DNA from: JAWLBM01 sp041687675
Lineage (GTDB): Bacteria; Pseudomonadota; Alphaproteobacteria; Rhizobiales; Pleomorphomonadaceae
Direction of reading: 5' to 3'
Assembly (NCBI GenBank): GCA_041687675.1
Contig: JAWLBM010000001.1
Location: 186,001-250,000 of the forward strand
Length of the DNA: 64,000 nt
Positions 55,780 to 64,000 of the stretch are shown piece by piece. Position numbers and translations under genes: made by a program. The number at the start of each line of letters is the position of its first letter. Within the stretch, counting starts at the first letter, position 1. The notes beneath the pieces are model-generated. The model worked only from the letters and a program-made list of their open reading frames with translations. It did not search any database and was not told where the DNA came from.

Positions 55780-58700
55780 TCAAGCACCGGCATCTGCAGA
55801 CGAACGCTGCTGCCGCTGCGGGCTAGGCGCCGCGGATCCCTGGCCGACCATTTTGGACGTCCTGATCGACGGCATCTGCGGCTCGGGGGGGCGCGCGGAA
55901 GGCGTTTCCTCCGCGGGTCGGCGCCCGGGTCGCACCAGGACGAAGGCGGCCGGGGCGAACCAGAGCGAGACCAGCGACGACAGCAGCACCCCGCCCGCGA
56001 TCGCCATCGCGAAGGGAGGCCAGAAGCCGCCGCCGGCGAGCAGAAGCGGCAGGAACCCGCCGAAGGTGGTGACCGTGGTCGAGACCACGTGCCGGCTCGC
56101 CCCGGCGACCACCGCCGCGACGGCGTCCGCGTCCCCCGCGCTCGCCCGCGGATCCTCCTGCAGGGCGGACAGGATGACGATCGCGGCATTGACCGAGACG
56201 CCGACGGATCCGATCACGCCGATGATCGCGATGATGCCGAAGGGATAGCCGAACAGCGCCAGCGAGAGGATCGACAGCCCGGCCGCGAGCCCGCCGACCG
56301 TGAAGGTGACGAGCGCGAGCCGGAAGGAGTTGAAGGTGAGCACCACCACGCCGAGGGACAGGCTGGCGATGAGGCCGAGCGGCGCCAGAAGGCTCTGCAG
56401 CGTGCTCGAGCGGGCGTCCGAATCGCCGCCGATCTCGATCCGGTAGCCCGCTGGCACCACGAAGCCGGACTGCTCCAGCGCGACCCGGGTCGCGGCGAGC
56501 GTGGTTTCCGGGAGGATGCCGCGCTCGACGAAGGCCTGAACGGTGTTGGTGCGCTCGCCGTTGCGCCGGGTGATCGGGCTCCCGCCCGGGGTCACGACGA
56601 GGTCCGCGACGGCCGAGAGCGGCATCGCGGGGTAGTCGCCGGCGGCAGCCGCCGCGGCCGATCCCGGCGGCAGCAGGGGAAGATCGGCGATCGCGTCGAG
56701 GTCGCCCCGCACGCCGTCGCCGAACCGCACGCGGACCGGAAGCTCCTCGGTCCCCTCCAGCATGGAGCCGCCGGTGACCCCCTCGAGCGCGGCTTCGATC
56801 TGGCGGGCCACGCTGCCGAGATCGAGCCCGGCGAGCCGCACCTTCGCCTCGTCGGGGACGAGCAGGACCTTCGGCGCACCGCCCGAGAGCGACGCGCGCA
56901 CCAGGGTGACGCCCGGCACCCCCGCGACGATCCGCCGGGCCTCCTCGCCGCGCTCGCGCAGGACGCCGACGTCGGGGCCGACCAGGCGGACCTCCACCGG
57001 GGCATCGACCGGCGGACCCTGGACGAGCCCGCGCACGAGCACCCGGGCCTCGGGAAAGGCGGCCGAGAGGTCCCGCTGGAGGGCGGGCACGAGCCGCTCG
57101 GTCTCGGCGGGCGAGGCCGTCGACACCAGCGCCATGGCGAAGGCCGGCTCGGACCGCCGGTCGGAGACGACGTTGTAGTAGAAGGCGGGGGCGGACCGGC
57201 CGATCACCCAGCTCGCCCCGTCGATCCCCGGGTCCGACCGGATCACGCCGTCGATGGCCTCGGCCACGCGCCGGGTCTCGCCGATCGCCGTCCCCTCGGC
57301 GAGTTCGATCTCGATGGTGAACTGGTCGCGGTCGACCCCGGGAAAGAACTGCGCCTCGAGCGTCGGCAGCGAGGCGAAGCCGATCACCGGCAGCACCAGG
57401 CCGACGAGCAGCGCGCGGACGGGGTTGCGCGCGGCAAGCGCAAGGCTCCACCGGAACAGGCGACGCCCGGGGCCGACCCGCCCGTCGTTCGGGCGGGCGC
57501 CGATCCACCATCCGGCGAGCGCCGGGGTGACGACGACCGCCACCGCGAAGGACCAGGCCAGCATCACCACCACCGCCACTGCGATGGACCCGACGAAGTC
57601 TCCCGCAGGTCCCGGCAGGAGGATCATCGGCACGAAGGCGAGCATGGTGGTGGCGGTGGAGGCCATCAGCGGCATGAACAGCCGCCGCACGGCGCCACGC
57701 ACCGCCGTGGTGGCGGTCTCCCCGGCCGTCCGCCGCCGGGCGACCTCGTCGACCATGACGATGGCCGCGTCGACCACCAGCCCGAGCGCGACGATGAGGC
57801 CGGTCACGGACATCTGGTGAATGGGGATCCCGAGGGCATTCAGGCTGGCCAGCGAGGCGAGCCCCACCAGCGGCAGGACCAGCGCGACGATGAGGGCAGG
57901 GCGCAGGCCGAGCGTCACCACCAGCACAGCGATCACCAGCACGACGCCGATCAGAAGGTTGACGGCCAGTTCGCCGAGCCGCTCCAGGGTGTAGACGCTC
58001 TGGTCGAACACCGGTTCGAGCGCGATCGACTTCGGCATGGAAGGCCCGGCCTCCTCGACCACCGCGCGGATGCGCTCCGCCCAGGCGTCGACCTGCCGGC
58101 CCTCGGCGACCCGGGCGGCCACGAGCACGGCGGGGCGGCCCTGGTGCAGCGCCAGTTCCGCCGGCGGGTCGGCCGGGCCGCGGTCGATCCGCGCCAGGTC
58201 GCCGAGGTAGGTGGCGCGGCCGTCGGCGTCGCGGCGCAGGATCACCGACCGGAGCCGGTCTAGGGCGGCGATCTCCCCGCCCACTTCCAGCACGAGGTCG
58301 GCGCCGGGCGCGGAGAGACGGCCCGCCCGCACCTTTGCGTCGGCCGCCCCGATCGCGGCGGAGATCTCGTCCGCGGAAAGGCCGAGCGTGGCCGCCGCGG
58401 CCGGATCGACCTCGACCAGCACCTCCTCCTCGGGGACGCCGAAGAGATCCACCAGCCGCGTGCCGTCCACCGACCGGAGCCGGTCGGCCAGAATTTCGGC
58501 CTGGCGGGCGAGCATGGGCGTGGTCACGCCCTCGCCGCGGGCGACGACCGCCACGATCGCCGCGTAGGCGCCGGCCCCGTCGCTGTCGAACTCGGGCGAG
58601 AGGACGCCCGGCGGAAACAGGCGGGCGGCGTCGTCGAGGGCGTCCCGGACGCGGGACCAGGTCTCCTCGATCCGCGCGTCCGGGATGGTTTCGTCCAGCT

Positions 58701-58974
58701 CGACCGAGACGACCGATACCCCCGTCGTCGATGTGGAGGAGACCACGTCGACTTCGGCGATGGTCTTCAGCTCCTCCTCGATCTTGGCGCTCACCAGCGC
58801 CTCGACCCGCCCCGGGTCGGCGCCGGGGTAGATCGTCGTGACCGTGGCGAAGAGGTTGGTGATGGTCGGGTCCTCCTGGCGGCCGATGGCGAGGAGGGCG
58901 GAGATGCCGGCGGTGAGGATCATCAACAGGACGATCGCGACCAGCCGGGGGTTGCGCAGCGGGAGGGTCTCCAT
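55780..58974 (-). CDS. RND efflux transporter permease
   Basis: Inner-membrane RND pump of 1064 residues with two sets of six helices (for example LLIGVVLVIAVLVVTLGL and LGLIASLSLGVVVLTFNSF) and two large periplasmic loops. Residues from 1060 bases into each half show the typical pattern, e.g. VALGLVVDAAIVMVDEVARRR: the proton-relay Asp pair of AcrB is here D-A, and the TM10 Lys region reads GVSVNAAIVILSA without Lys, so it belongs to a divergent HAE/MdtB-like subgroup. A charged tail follows the last helix. It is encoded 3 bases after its adaptor. Confidence 0.92.
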   Translation of the reverse strand: METLPLRNPRLVAIVLLMILTAGISALLAIGRQEDPTITNLFATVTTIYPGADPGRVEALVSAKIEEELKTIAEVDVVSSTSTTGVSVVSVELDETIPDARIEETWSRVRDALDDAARLFPPGVLSPEFDSDGAGAYAAIVAVVARGEGVTTPMLARQAEILADRLRSVDGTRLVDLFGVPEEEVLVEVDPAAAATLGLSADEISAAIGAADAKVRAGRLSAPGADLVLEVGGEIAALDRLRSVILRRDADGRATYLGDLARIDRGPADPPAELALHQGRPAVLVAARVAEGRQVDAWAERIRAVVEEAGPSMPKSIALEPVFDQSVYTLERLGELAVNLLIGVVLVIAVLVVTLGLRPALIVALVLPLVGLASLASLNALGIPIHQMSVTGLIVALGLVVDAAIVMVDEVARRRTAGETATTAVRGAVRRLFMPLMASTATTMLAFVPMILLPGPAGDFVGSIAVAVVVMLAWSFAVAVVVTPALAGWWIGARPNDGRVGPGRRLFRWSLALAARNPVRALLVGLVLPVIGFASLPTLEAQFFPGVDRDQFTIEIELAEGTAIGETRRVAEAIDGVIRSDPGIDGASWVIGRSAPAFYYNVVSDRRSEPAFAMALVSTASPAETERLVPALQRDLSAAFPEARVLVRGLVQGPPVDAPVEVRLVGPDVGVLRERGEEARRIVAGVPGVTLVRASLSGGAPKVLLVPDEAKVRLAGLDLGSVARQIEAALEGVTGGSMLEGTEELPVRVRFGDGVRGDLDAIADLPLLPPGSAAAAAAGDYPAMPLSAVADLVVTPGGSPITRRNGERTNTVQAFVERGILPETTLAATRVALEQSGFVVPAGYRIEIGGDSDARSSTLQSLLAPLGLIASLSLGVVVLTFNSFRLALVTFTVGGLAAGLSILSLALFGYPFGIIAIIGVIGSVGVSVNAAIVILSALQEDPRASAGDADAVAAVVAGASRHVVSTTVTTFGGFLPLLLAGGGFWPPFAMAIAGGVLLSSLVSLWFAPAAFVLVRPGRRPAEETPSARPPEPQMPSIRTSKMVGQGSAAPSPQRQQRSSADAGA

Positions 58975-58977
58975 GGG

Positions 58978-60138
58978 TCAGCCCTCGCCGGCCGGGGCGA
59001 CGGCCTGCCCGGCGGTGAGCCGGTGGACGCCGCGGGCGACGACGGTCATGCCGGCCCGCAGGGCGCCGCGGACGAAGGCGCGATCGCCGTCCGAATGCAG
59101 GACCTCCACGGCCTCGGGCCGGACCGTCCCGCTCGCTCTGTCGTGCACCATCACCGTCCAGCTTCCGCGCGCCCCGGGCGCCAGGGCGTCGAGCGGCACC
59201 ATGACGCCGTCCGCCTCGACCCGCTGTTCGACGACGACGGTCGCGGTGGAGCCGAAGGCGGGACGATCGGGGCCCTGCGGCAGGCCCACCTCGAAGATGG
59301 CTGCGACCGTCCGGGTGGCGGGGTCGAGGTCCGGCCGGCGCCGGACCAGCCGGGCGACGGCCTGGACCCCGCCGGCCCTCACCGCATAGCGGGTGTCCGG
59401 GTCGAGCGCGGCGGCGAGGTCGGGCGGGAGCGCGACGCGCAGCTCAGGCGCCGCATCCGAATAGAGCGTCAGCACCGGCTCGCCGGAGCCCGCGATCGCA
59501 CCCGGATCCATCCGGCGCGACCCGACCACGGCGGCGAACGGGGCGCGGAGGAGGGTCTTGTCGAGCGCGACGTCGATCCCGCCCAGCCGGGCGTCGATCG
59601 CCGCGATCGCCGCCTCGAGGCGGGAAAGCGAGAGCCGGGCCTCGTCAAGCGCCTGCTCGGGGGAGAAGCCGCGGTCGGCGAGCGCCTGGCGGCGCCCCGT
59701 CGTCAGCCGCGCGAGTTCGGCTTCGGCTTCCAGCGTCGCCCGTTCGGCGGCGAGCGCCCGCCGGTCCGCCTCGAGCGCCCGTGCGTCCAGGCGGGCGACC
59801 ACCTCGCCGGCATCGACCCGGTCCCCCTCCTCGACGAGGATCCCGGTCACCCGCCCGCCGGCCTCGAAGGCGAGGTCGGCTTCTGCCGAGGGCTCCAGCC
59901 GGCCGACGAAGCTGCGCAGGACCGTGTAGCCGCTCTCGATCCGCACCGGGCGGAGGTCGACGATGGCGGGTGGCGCCGCTGCGGCGGGCAGCGCCGCGTC
60001 GGACCGTGCGGCGATCAGCCCGGCGCCGCCGGCGATCGCCCCCGCCGCGGCCGCGGCGACGGCCAGCGTTCCGAGCACGGCCTTGAGGCGGCGGGCCGGC
60101 GGACTGCCGGGGGCGGGCGGGTTTGGGGCGAATGCCAT
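58978..60138 (-). CDS. RND efflux periplasmic adaptor (membrane fusion protein)
   Basis: Links the pump to an outer-membrane channel. An N-terminal membrane anchor (KAVLGTLAVAAAAAGAIAGG) is followed by the lipoyl half-motif FEAGGRVTGILVEEGDRVDAGEVVARLD, a coiled-coil hairpin rich in Arg/Glu/Ala (DRRALAAERATLEAEAELAR), then LLRAPFAAVVGSRRMDPGAI and beta-barrel segments. 386 residues, ATG with GGAAGG eight bases upstream. No outer-membrane factor gene is adjacent. It diverges from the TetR gene across a shared operator. Confidence 0.93.
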   Translation of the reverse strand: MAFAPNPPAPGSPPARRLKAVLGTLAVAAAAAGAIAGGAGLIAARSDAALPAAAAPPAIVDLRPVRIESGYTVLRSFVGRLEPSAEADLAFEAGGRVTGILVEEGDRVDAGEVVARLDARALEADRRALAAERATLEAEAELARLTTGRRQALADRGFSPEQALDEARLSLSRLEAAIAAIDARLGGIDVALDKTLLRAPFAAVVGSRRMDPGAIAGSGEPVLTLYSDAAPELRVALPPDLAAALDPDTRYAVRAGGVQAVARLVRRRPDLDPATRTVAAIFEVGLPQGPDRPAFGSTATVVVEQRVEADGVMVPLDALAPGARGSWTVMVHDRASGTVRPEAVEVLHSDGDRAFVRGALRAGMTVVARGVHRLTAGQAVAPAGEG

Positions 60139-60152
60139 GCACGGGACCTTCC

Positions 60153-60192
60153 AATGTTATTGGCGGTAACATATGTTAGGGAGAGTAACATT
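60153..60192. promoter_or_regulatory. Symmetric 40-base operator in the RND/TetR divergent promoter
   Basis: AATGTTA, seven bases, the palindrome TAACATATGTTA (60167-60178), seven bases, TAACATT. Both inner and outer arms share one centre (60172.5), giving four TGTTA-type half-sites with regular spacing. Each strand reads a -10-like TATGTT inside the centre: TTCCAA-N17-TATGTT towards TetR and TTGCCA about 18 bases from TATGTT towards the pump. Confidence 0.8.
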
Positions 60193-60280
60193 GGCAAGGC
60201 CCGGCGCGCCTGCTCACGAAAAAGCGAAGGAGAGGGCGATCCCCCTTCCGTGGGGGCGGGATCCGGGTGATGAAGAGGCG

Positions 60281-60874
60281 ATGAAGAAGAAAGACGCGTA
60301 CCACCACGGCGACCTGCGCGCCGACCTGATCGAGGCCGTGCGCCGGCTTGTCGAGGAGAAGGGACCCGACCGCTTCACCGTGGCCGACGCCTGCCGGCTC
60401 GCCGGCGTCTCGACCGCAGCGCCCTACCGCCACTTCGCTGATCGCGAGGAGATGCTGCTTGCGGTCGTGCGCGAGGGCATCCGCGCACAGCGCGAGTCGA
60501 TGGAGGCCGCCCTGATCGGCCGGGAGCCCGGCAGCGTCGAGGCGGTGGTCGCGATCGGCCGGGCCTATGTCGCCTACGCGACCGCAAACCCGGGGGTCTT
60601 CCGGCTGATCTTCGGCCTGTCCCGCACCCACGGCGAACATCCCGACCTGGTCTCCGAAGGCATGCGCACCTATGGCGTCCTGCTCGGACAGATGGCCCAC
60701 CGTCTCGGTCGCGCCGATTTCGACAGCGAGGTGATGGCGCGCAGCCTGCCGCTCTGGACCTTCGTCCACGGCCTGTCGTTCCTGCTGATCGACCAGAAGC
60801 TGACCGCCGCGAAGCTGCCGGTGGACGTCGAGACCGTCATCCGCGACACCACCCGACGGCTGCTGGCGGACTGA
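60281..60874 (+). CDS. TetR-family repressor of the RND pump
   Basis: Local repressor, presumably of itself and the divergent pump. The N-terminal helix-turn-helix is AVRRLVEEKGPDRFTVADAC, then LAGVSTAAPYRHFADREEML; the C-terminal ligand domain has AYATANPGVFRLIFGLSR and LPLWTFVHGLSFLLIDQKL (TetR WHG-type pattern). ATG giving MKKKDAYHHGDLRADL, 197 residues; an in-frame extension of 36 residues overlaps the operator and is unlikely. The symmetric operator is 88 bases upstream. Confidence 0.92.
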   Translation: MKKKDAYHHGDLRADLIEAVRRLVEEKGPDRFTVADACRLAGVSTAAPYRHFADREEMLLAVVREGIRAQRESMEAALIGREPGSVEAVVAIGRAYVAYATANPGVFRLIFGLSRTHGEHPDLVSEGMRTYGVLLGQMAHRLGRADFDSEVMARSLPLWTFVHGLSFLLIDQKLTAAKLPVDVETVIRDTTRRLLAD

Positions 60875-61202
60875 GCGGCCGGGCGGCTCAGGCTTCCCAG
60901 TGGCCGCCTCGGCCCGCGCCGCCATCCGGAACAGCCGGGCCGAAGCCACCCACCCGTGCTTCCTGCGTCTGTTCGAAGGAAGCGCGCTTTTCGTAGATGA
61001 CGGCGCCCGGGTGGCTTTATCGGTTCACCTCTGCATATTAGAGGCCTCGCGATCGAGCGAAAAAAGGCGATGTTTCAGGGCCGCTCGCCAATTCACTGGT
61101 TGCGGTCACACCGGCTCTCGACTGGCCGATGCCGGGAGAGCGGGCGGGGATGCCGGCGTGCGTGTTGCCGTGGCAGGCTCGAAGGGGGAGGAGACAGGCG
61201 GA
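60875..61202. other. Intergenic region before the SDR gene
   Basis: No supported gene. The interval contains a less GC-rich part (about 61010-61110) with a short inverted repeat CCTCT/AGAGG around 61030-61043, an A-run and TTCACTGG, likely the promoter region of the SDR gene. Ribosome-binding sequence GGAGGAG occurs just before its ATG. Confidence 0.4.
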
Positions 61203-61949
61203 ATGGACAAGGTACTTCTGGTGACCGGGGGCTCGCGCGGGATCGGCGCGGCCACGGCGATCGCGGCGGCGCGGGCGGGCTGGGCCGTGCTGGTGAACTA
61301 TGCGAGCAGCCGCGAGAGGGCGGAGGAGGTCGTCGCGACGATCCGCTCGTCCGGCGGCACGGCCGAGGCGGTCGGCGCCGACGTCTCCCGCGAGGACGAG
61401 GTGGCGCGGATGTTCGAGGCCTGCCGGGAGCGCTTCGGCCGCCTCGACGGACTCGTCAACAACGCCGGGGTGCTGCGCCCCGCCTCCCGGCTGGAGGATA
61501 TGGACCTTTCCCGCTGGGAGGAGGTCTTCGGGATCAACGTCACCGGCACCTTCCTCTGCTCGCGCGCGGCGATCCGGATGATGAGCCATCGCCACGGCGG
61601 CGCCGGCGGCGCGATCGTCAATCTCTCGTCCATGGCGGCGGTGTTCGGCGGCGGCAACGAGTTCATCGACTACGGCGCCAGCAAGGGCGCGATCGACGTG
61701 TTCACCGTCGGCCTCTCGCGCGAACTCGCGGCGGAGGGGATCCGCGTCAACGCCGTCCGGCCGGGGCTGATCGACACCGAGATCCACAGCGGGGCCGGGG
61801 ACCCGGACCGTCTGGCGCGCCTCGGTGGCACGGTGCCGATGAAGCGGGTCGGGTCGGCCGGGGAGGTCGCCGACGCGATCCTCTGGCTGCTGTCCGACGC
61901 CGCCTCCTACGTCACGGGCGCCATCGTGCCGGTCACCGGAGGGCGGTGA
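61203..61949 (+). CDS. SDR-family oxidoreductase
   Basis: NAD(P)-dependent short-chain dehydrogenase. The cofactor motif is TGGSRGIGAATAIAAARAG near residue 8, then NNAGVL, the catalytic Ser in VNLSSMAAV and the YxxxK motif in YGASKGAIDVFTVGL, ending VTGAIVPVTGGR, the glucose-dehydrogenase-like/FabG-like pattern. 248 residues, ATG (MDKVLLVTGG) after GGAGGAG. The substrate is not readable; the neighbours give no pathway hint. Confidence 0.92.
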   Translation: MDKVLLVTGGSRGIGAATAIAAARAGWAVLVNYASSRERAEEVVATIRSSGGTAEAVGADVSREDEVARMFEACRERFGRLDGLVNNAGVLRPASRLEDMDLSRWEEVFGINVTGTFLCSRAAIRMMSHRHGGAGGAIVNLSSMAAVFGGGNEFIDYGASKGAIDVFTVGLSRELAAEGIRVNAVRPGLIDTEIHSGAGDPDRLARLGGTVPMKRVGSAGEVADAILWLLSDAASYVTGAIVPVTGGR

Positions 61950-61976
61950 TCCCGCCGCCGCCCCGGCCGCGGCCGC

Positions 61977-62735
61977 TCAGCGCTTGCGCCGCGGCTTCTT
62001 CGCCGGAGCCTGGGGCCGGACGCGGATCCGCATCACCCCGTTCTCCGGCCGCTCGATGTCGAACGCCTCGGTCTTGCGGAGGAGATCGCTGAGCTTGCGG
62101 AAGCCGTAGGTGCGCGGGTCGAAATCCGGGGCCATGTTGGCGAGCCGGTTGCCGACGGCCGACAGCGGCGCCCAGCCGTCCTCGGTCTCCACGCCGTCGA
62201 GGACCCGCAGGATGATCGGGGCCGCCTCGGCGGCCGGCCGCAGCGACTTGGTGGTGCCGCCCTCGCCGTCGCCCTTCGATGCGGAGCCGGGGAGCAGGTT
62301 CTCGGTGTAGATGAACCGCCGGCAGGCCTGGCGGAAGCTCTCGGGGGTCTTCTGCTCGCCGAAGCCGAAGACGTCGATGCCCTGCTCGCGGATGCGCGCC
62401 GCCAGGCGGGTGAAGTCGCTGTCGGAGGAGACGAGGCAGAAGCCGTCCACCCGGCCGCCGTGCAACAGGTCCATGGCGTCGATCACCAGGGCGATGTCGG
62501 ACGAGTTCTTGCCCGTCGTGTAGGCGAACTGCTGGTGCGGAAGGATCGCGTACCGGGAGAGGACCTCCGCCCAGCCCTTCAGGTGGGGACTGGCGAAGTC
62601 GCCGTAGATCCGGCGCACGCTCGCCGTGCCGATCTTGGCGATTTCCTCGAACAGCCCGTCGACGATCCGCGGCGACGTGTTGTCGGCATCGATCAGCACC
62701 GCGAGCCGCGCGGAGCGCCCCTGAATCTCGGACAT
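61977..62735 (-). CDS. NYN-domain ribonuclease-like protein with C-terminal LOTUS/OST-HTH domain
   Basis: Probable RNA-processing protein of the LabA/DUF88 family. The PIN-like NYN domain (about 1-150) keeps the acidic residues in LAVLIDADNTSP, the SDIALVIDAMDLL stretch and FCLVSSDSDFTRLAARIRE. The C-terminal 185-240 segment (WAPLSAVGNRLA and YGFRKLSDLLRKTEAFDI) looks like an OST-HTH/LOTUS RNA-binding winged helix. A basic tail (KKPRRKR) follows. 252 residues, MSEIQGRSARL start. It converges with the SDR gene. Confidence 0.88.
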   Translation of the reverse strand: MSEIQGRSARLAVLIDADNTSPRIVDGLFEEIAKIGTASVRRIYGDFASPHLKGWAEVLSRYAILPHQQFAYTTGKNSSDIALVIDAMDLLHGGRVDGFCLVSSDSDFTRLAARIREQGIDVFGFGEQKTPESFRQACRRFIYTENLLPGSASKGDGEGGTTKSLRPAAEAAPIILRVLDGVETEDGWAPLSAVGNRLANMAPDFDPRTYGFRKLSDLLRKTEAFDIERPENGVMRIRVRPQAPAKKPRRKR

Positions 62736-62867
62736 CGGCCACCCTTTCCTCGAGGGGGACCAAGATGCAAGGTTCGCCGGCCCCCCGCAAGCAGTGCGGT
62801 CGGGAGGGCGCTCCTGCAGTCGATCGCGTGCAGGGAGGCCGGCCGCCGGCCGCCCGATCCGCCCGGT

Positions 62868-63791
62868 TCACGAGTGGCCGGCCCGGCGCGACGTCGTCTC
62901 GCCGCGCCGGTCGCCAGGTCCGCCAGGGCTGCCTCCAGCGCCGGCAAGCACGGGCGCCGCTTCGGTTTCCGTGGCGAGGACATGGGTCGCCGCCCCGGCG
63001 CGGGTGAACATCGCCTCGCGGTTCCACCAGACGACGACGACCGCAACCCCGGCGAGGATCCAGGTGTCGAAGGGCCGGGCGTCCGGCCAGAACGGGTTGA
63101 TGAGCTGCCAGTGGAACAGCATCGGCCACAGGATGCCGCCGCGGGATCGGTTGAGGATCGGCGTCACCAGCACCGCCAGCACCACGTTGCCGATGAAGAA
63201 GGGCCAGAAGTCCCAGCCTCCGAACACGACGCCCGCCAGGTGGAACGCCGGCAGGTGCCAGAGGCCCCACAGGCCGCCGATGACGAGGCCCGCCCAGATC
63301 GGCGCCATGTATCTCTGCAGGAGGGGCTGCAGCAGCCCGCGCCAGCCGAATTCCTCCACCGGGCCGAGGAACAGCATCATGAACAGGATCGAGATCATCG
63401 CCGGCACGCCGTCCGGCGGCAGGGGCGCCAGCACCGGGCCGCCCTTGACCAGGGAGCCCGCGACGAACACGAGGGGCAGGACGACGAGCACGAAGACCGC
63501 CCAGCCGGGCGAGATGCGCCACAGCAGCAGCCTCGAGAGGAACGCCGCCAGCCCGGCGGCTCCGGCGAGGGCTAAGACGACGACGAAGGCCGAGATGGCC
63601 GGCGCCCAGGTGGCGAGGAAGAAGAGCGGATGCGCCCCGCTGATCGCGCCGAACCAGGCGGTCGCCCGCGCCGGATCGAAGATGTAGAACCCGACGATGC
63701 CCCAGGTGATCAGAAAGGTGAGGCTCACGAACCAGGGAATGGCCCGCCATGGCACCGCGTCTCGCGGACGGGCCGGCTCCACGTCGCTCAT
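62868..63791 (-). CDS. CPBP-family intramembrane metalloprotease
   Basis: Type II CAAX-protease-like membrane protein of 307 residues with about eight helices. The Abi/CPBP motifs are EEFGWRGLLQPLLQRYM (motif 1, EExxxR), FHLAGVVFGG with GLWHLPAFHLAG (motif 2 region) and FHWQLINPFWP. ATG giving MSDVEPARPRDAV. Physiological substrate unknown; such proteins act in prenyl-protein or bacteriocin-related processing in other bacteria. It is preceded by the NYN gene on the same strand, 132 bases downstream. Confidence 0.85.
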   Translation of the reverse strand: MSDVEPARPRDAVPWRAIPWFVSLTFLITWGIVGFYIFDPARATAWFGAISGAHPLFFLATWAPAISAFVVVLALAGAAGLAAFLSRLLLWRISPGWAVFVLVVLPLVFVAGSLVKGGPVLAPLPPDGVPAMISILFMMLFLGPVEEFGWRGLLQPLLQRYMAPIWAGLVIGGLWGLWHLPAFHLAGVVFGGWDFWPFFIGNVVLAVLVTPILNRSRGGILWPMLFHWQLINPFWPDARPFDTWILAGVAVVVVWWNREAMFTRAGAATHVLATETEAAPVLAGAGGSPGGPGDRRGETTSRRAGHS

Positions 63792-64000
63792 CGGAAATCA
63801 TCCTGTTTCGGATCGGACGGGCAGGTCATCCATAGCCGAAACGGGGACCGCGAGCCCTGATGTGGATCAACCGCCCTCCGCGCGGGAGAGCGGCCGACCT
63901 GGCATCCGCGCCGGCGGCCCCAAGCGCGGACGCCGAGGCGCGGGCCTCGACGGGGCGGGCGCGACGATGGTCGACCGGATCGCGATCCACGATCCGGCCG
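63792..64000. other. Right-edge sequence without a callable gene
   Basis: About 200 bases. A short plus-strand ATG near the edge and an open minus-strand frame ending near 63868 could belong to neighbouring genes, but too little is visible to support either. Confidence 0.3.

Noticed and set aside
60270..60280. Upstream ATG as the TetR start
   Set aside because: The ATG at 60270 is in a different frame from the helix-turn-helix domain.

Overview
The window is a very GC-rich stretch of an alphaproteobacterial chromosome, most likely from the Hyphomicrobiales (Rhizobiales). Supporting this are the conserved runs rimP-nusA-ylxR-infB, lnt-HTH-metK, miaB-phoH/ybeZ-ybeY-corC and ubiB-ubiE-mutM-rpsT-dnaA, a RegB/RegA (PrrBA/ActSR) redox pair, a mesaconyl-CoA hydratase of the ethylmalonyl-CoA pathway, an intracellular PHB depolymerase and an MmcB-family protein. 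The genus assignment is inference. I see no rRNA or tRNA gene, CRISPR array, insertion sequence, integrase or prophage: this is core chromosome with a few accessory genes towards the right end.

Layout. 1-17037 is an almost continuous minus-strand block for translation, RNA maturation and envelope functions: infB (cut by the left edge), ylxR, nusA, rimP, trmB, metK, an XRE regulator, lnt, a CorC-type CBS protein, ybeY, ybeZ, miaB, a plsC-type acyltransferase, a Fur-family regulator, rimI and tsaB. 17167-19145 carries two RNA methyltransferases on the plus strand. 19191-25384 (minus) holds a polysaccharide-export lipoprotein, sdhCDAB and mesaconyl-CoA hydratase. 25596-31944 (plus) holds an acyltransferase-3 membrane protein, polA and a class A penicillin-binding protein. 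31963-35036 (minus) holds a YgjP-type metallopeptidase, a DUF2852 protein and phaZ. 35276-37248 is regB-regA. 37253-42855 has mmcB, an MFS transporter, a molybdenum-cofactor cluster (CoxI/XdhC halves plus a MoeA-like/MocA fusion) and a CysZ/EI24 membrane protein. 42959-47818 has a PfkB kinase, ubiB, ubiE, mutM and rpsT. 48463-55621 has a rhodanese and then dnaA-dnaN-recF-gyrB, so the replication origin is probably near. 55780-60874 is an RND efflux pair divergent from its TetR regulator. 61203-63791 has an SDR oxidoreductase, a NYN-LOTUS protein and a CPBP protease.

How the genes work together. The left block couples transcription (NusA), ribosome maturation (RimP, YbeY, RimI), tRNA modification (TrmB, MiaB, TsaB) and initiation (IF-2). 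SDH, mesaconyl-CoA hydratase, PhaZ and RegBA point to an organism that stores PHB, assimilates C2/acetyl-CoA units and adjusts respiration to redox state. Mo-cofactor maturation genes imply a xanthine- or CO-dehydrogenase-type enzyme elsewhere in the genome.

The most interesting signals are regulatory: a perfectly symmetric four-half-site operator in the RND/TetR divergent promoter; a MerR/LiuR-like palindrome just downstream of a good sdhC promoter; a near-consensus alphaproteobacterial LexA box before mmcB; an AT-richer, GANTC-containing interval between rpsT and dnaA with a CtrA-like site, a promoter and a tiny ORF; mutually exclusive hairpins in the rpsT leader; and a possibly leaderless regB. 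I found no convincing undescribed multi-gene system.
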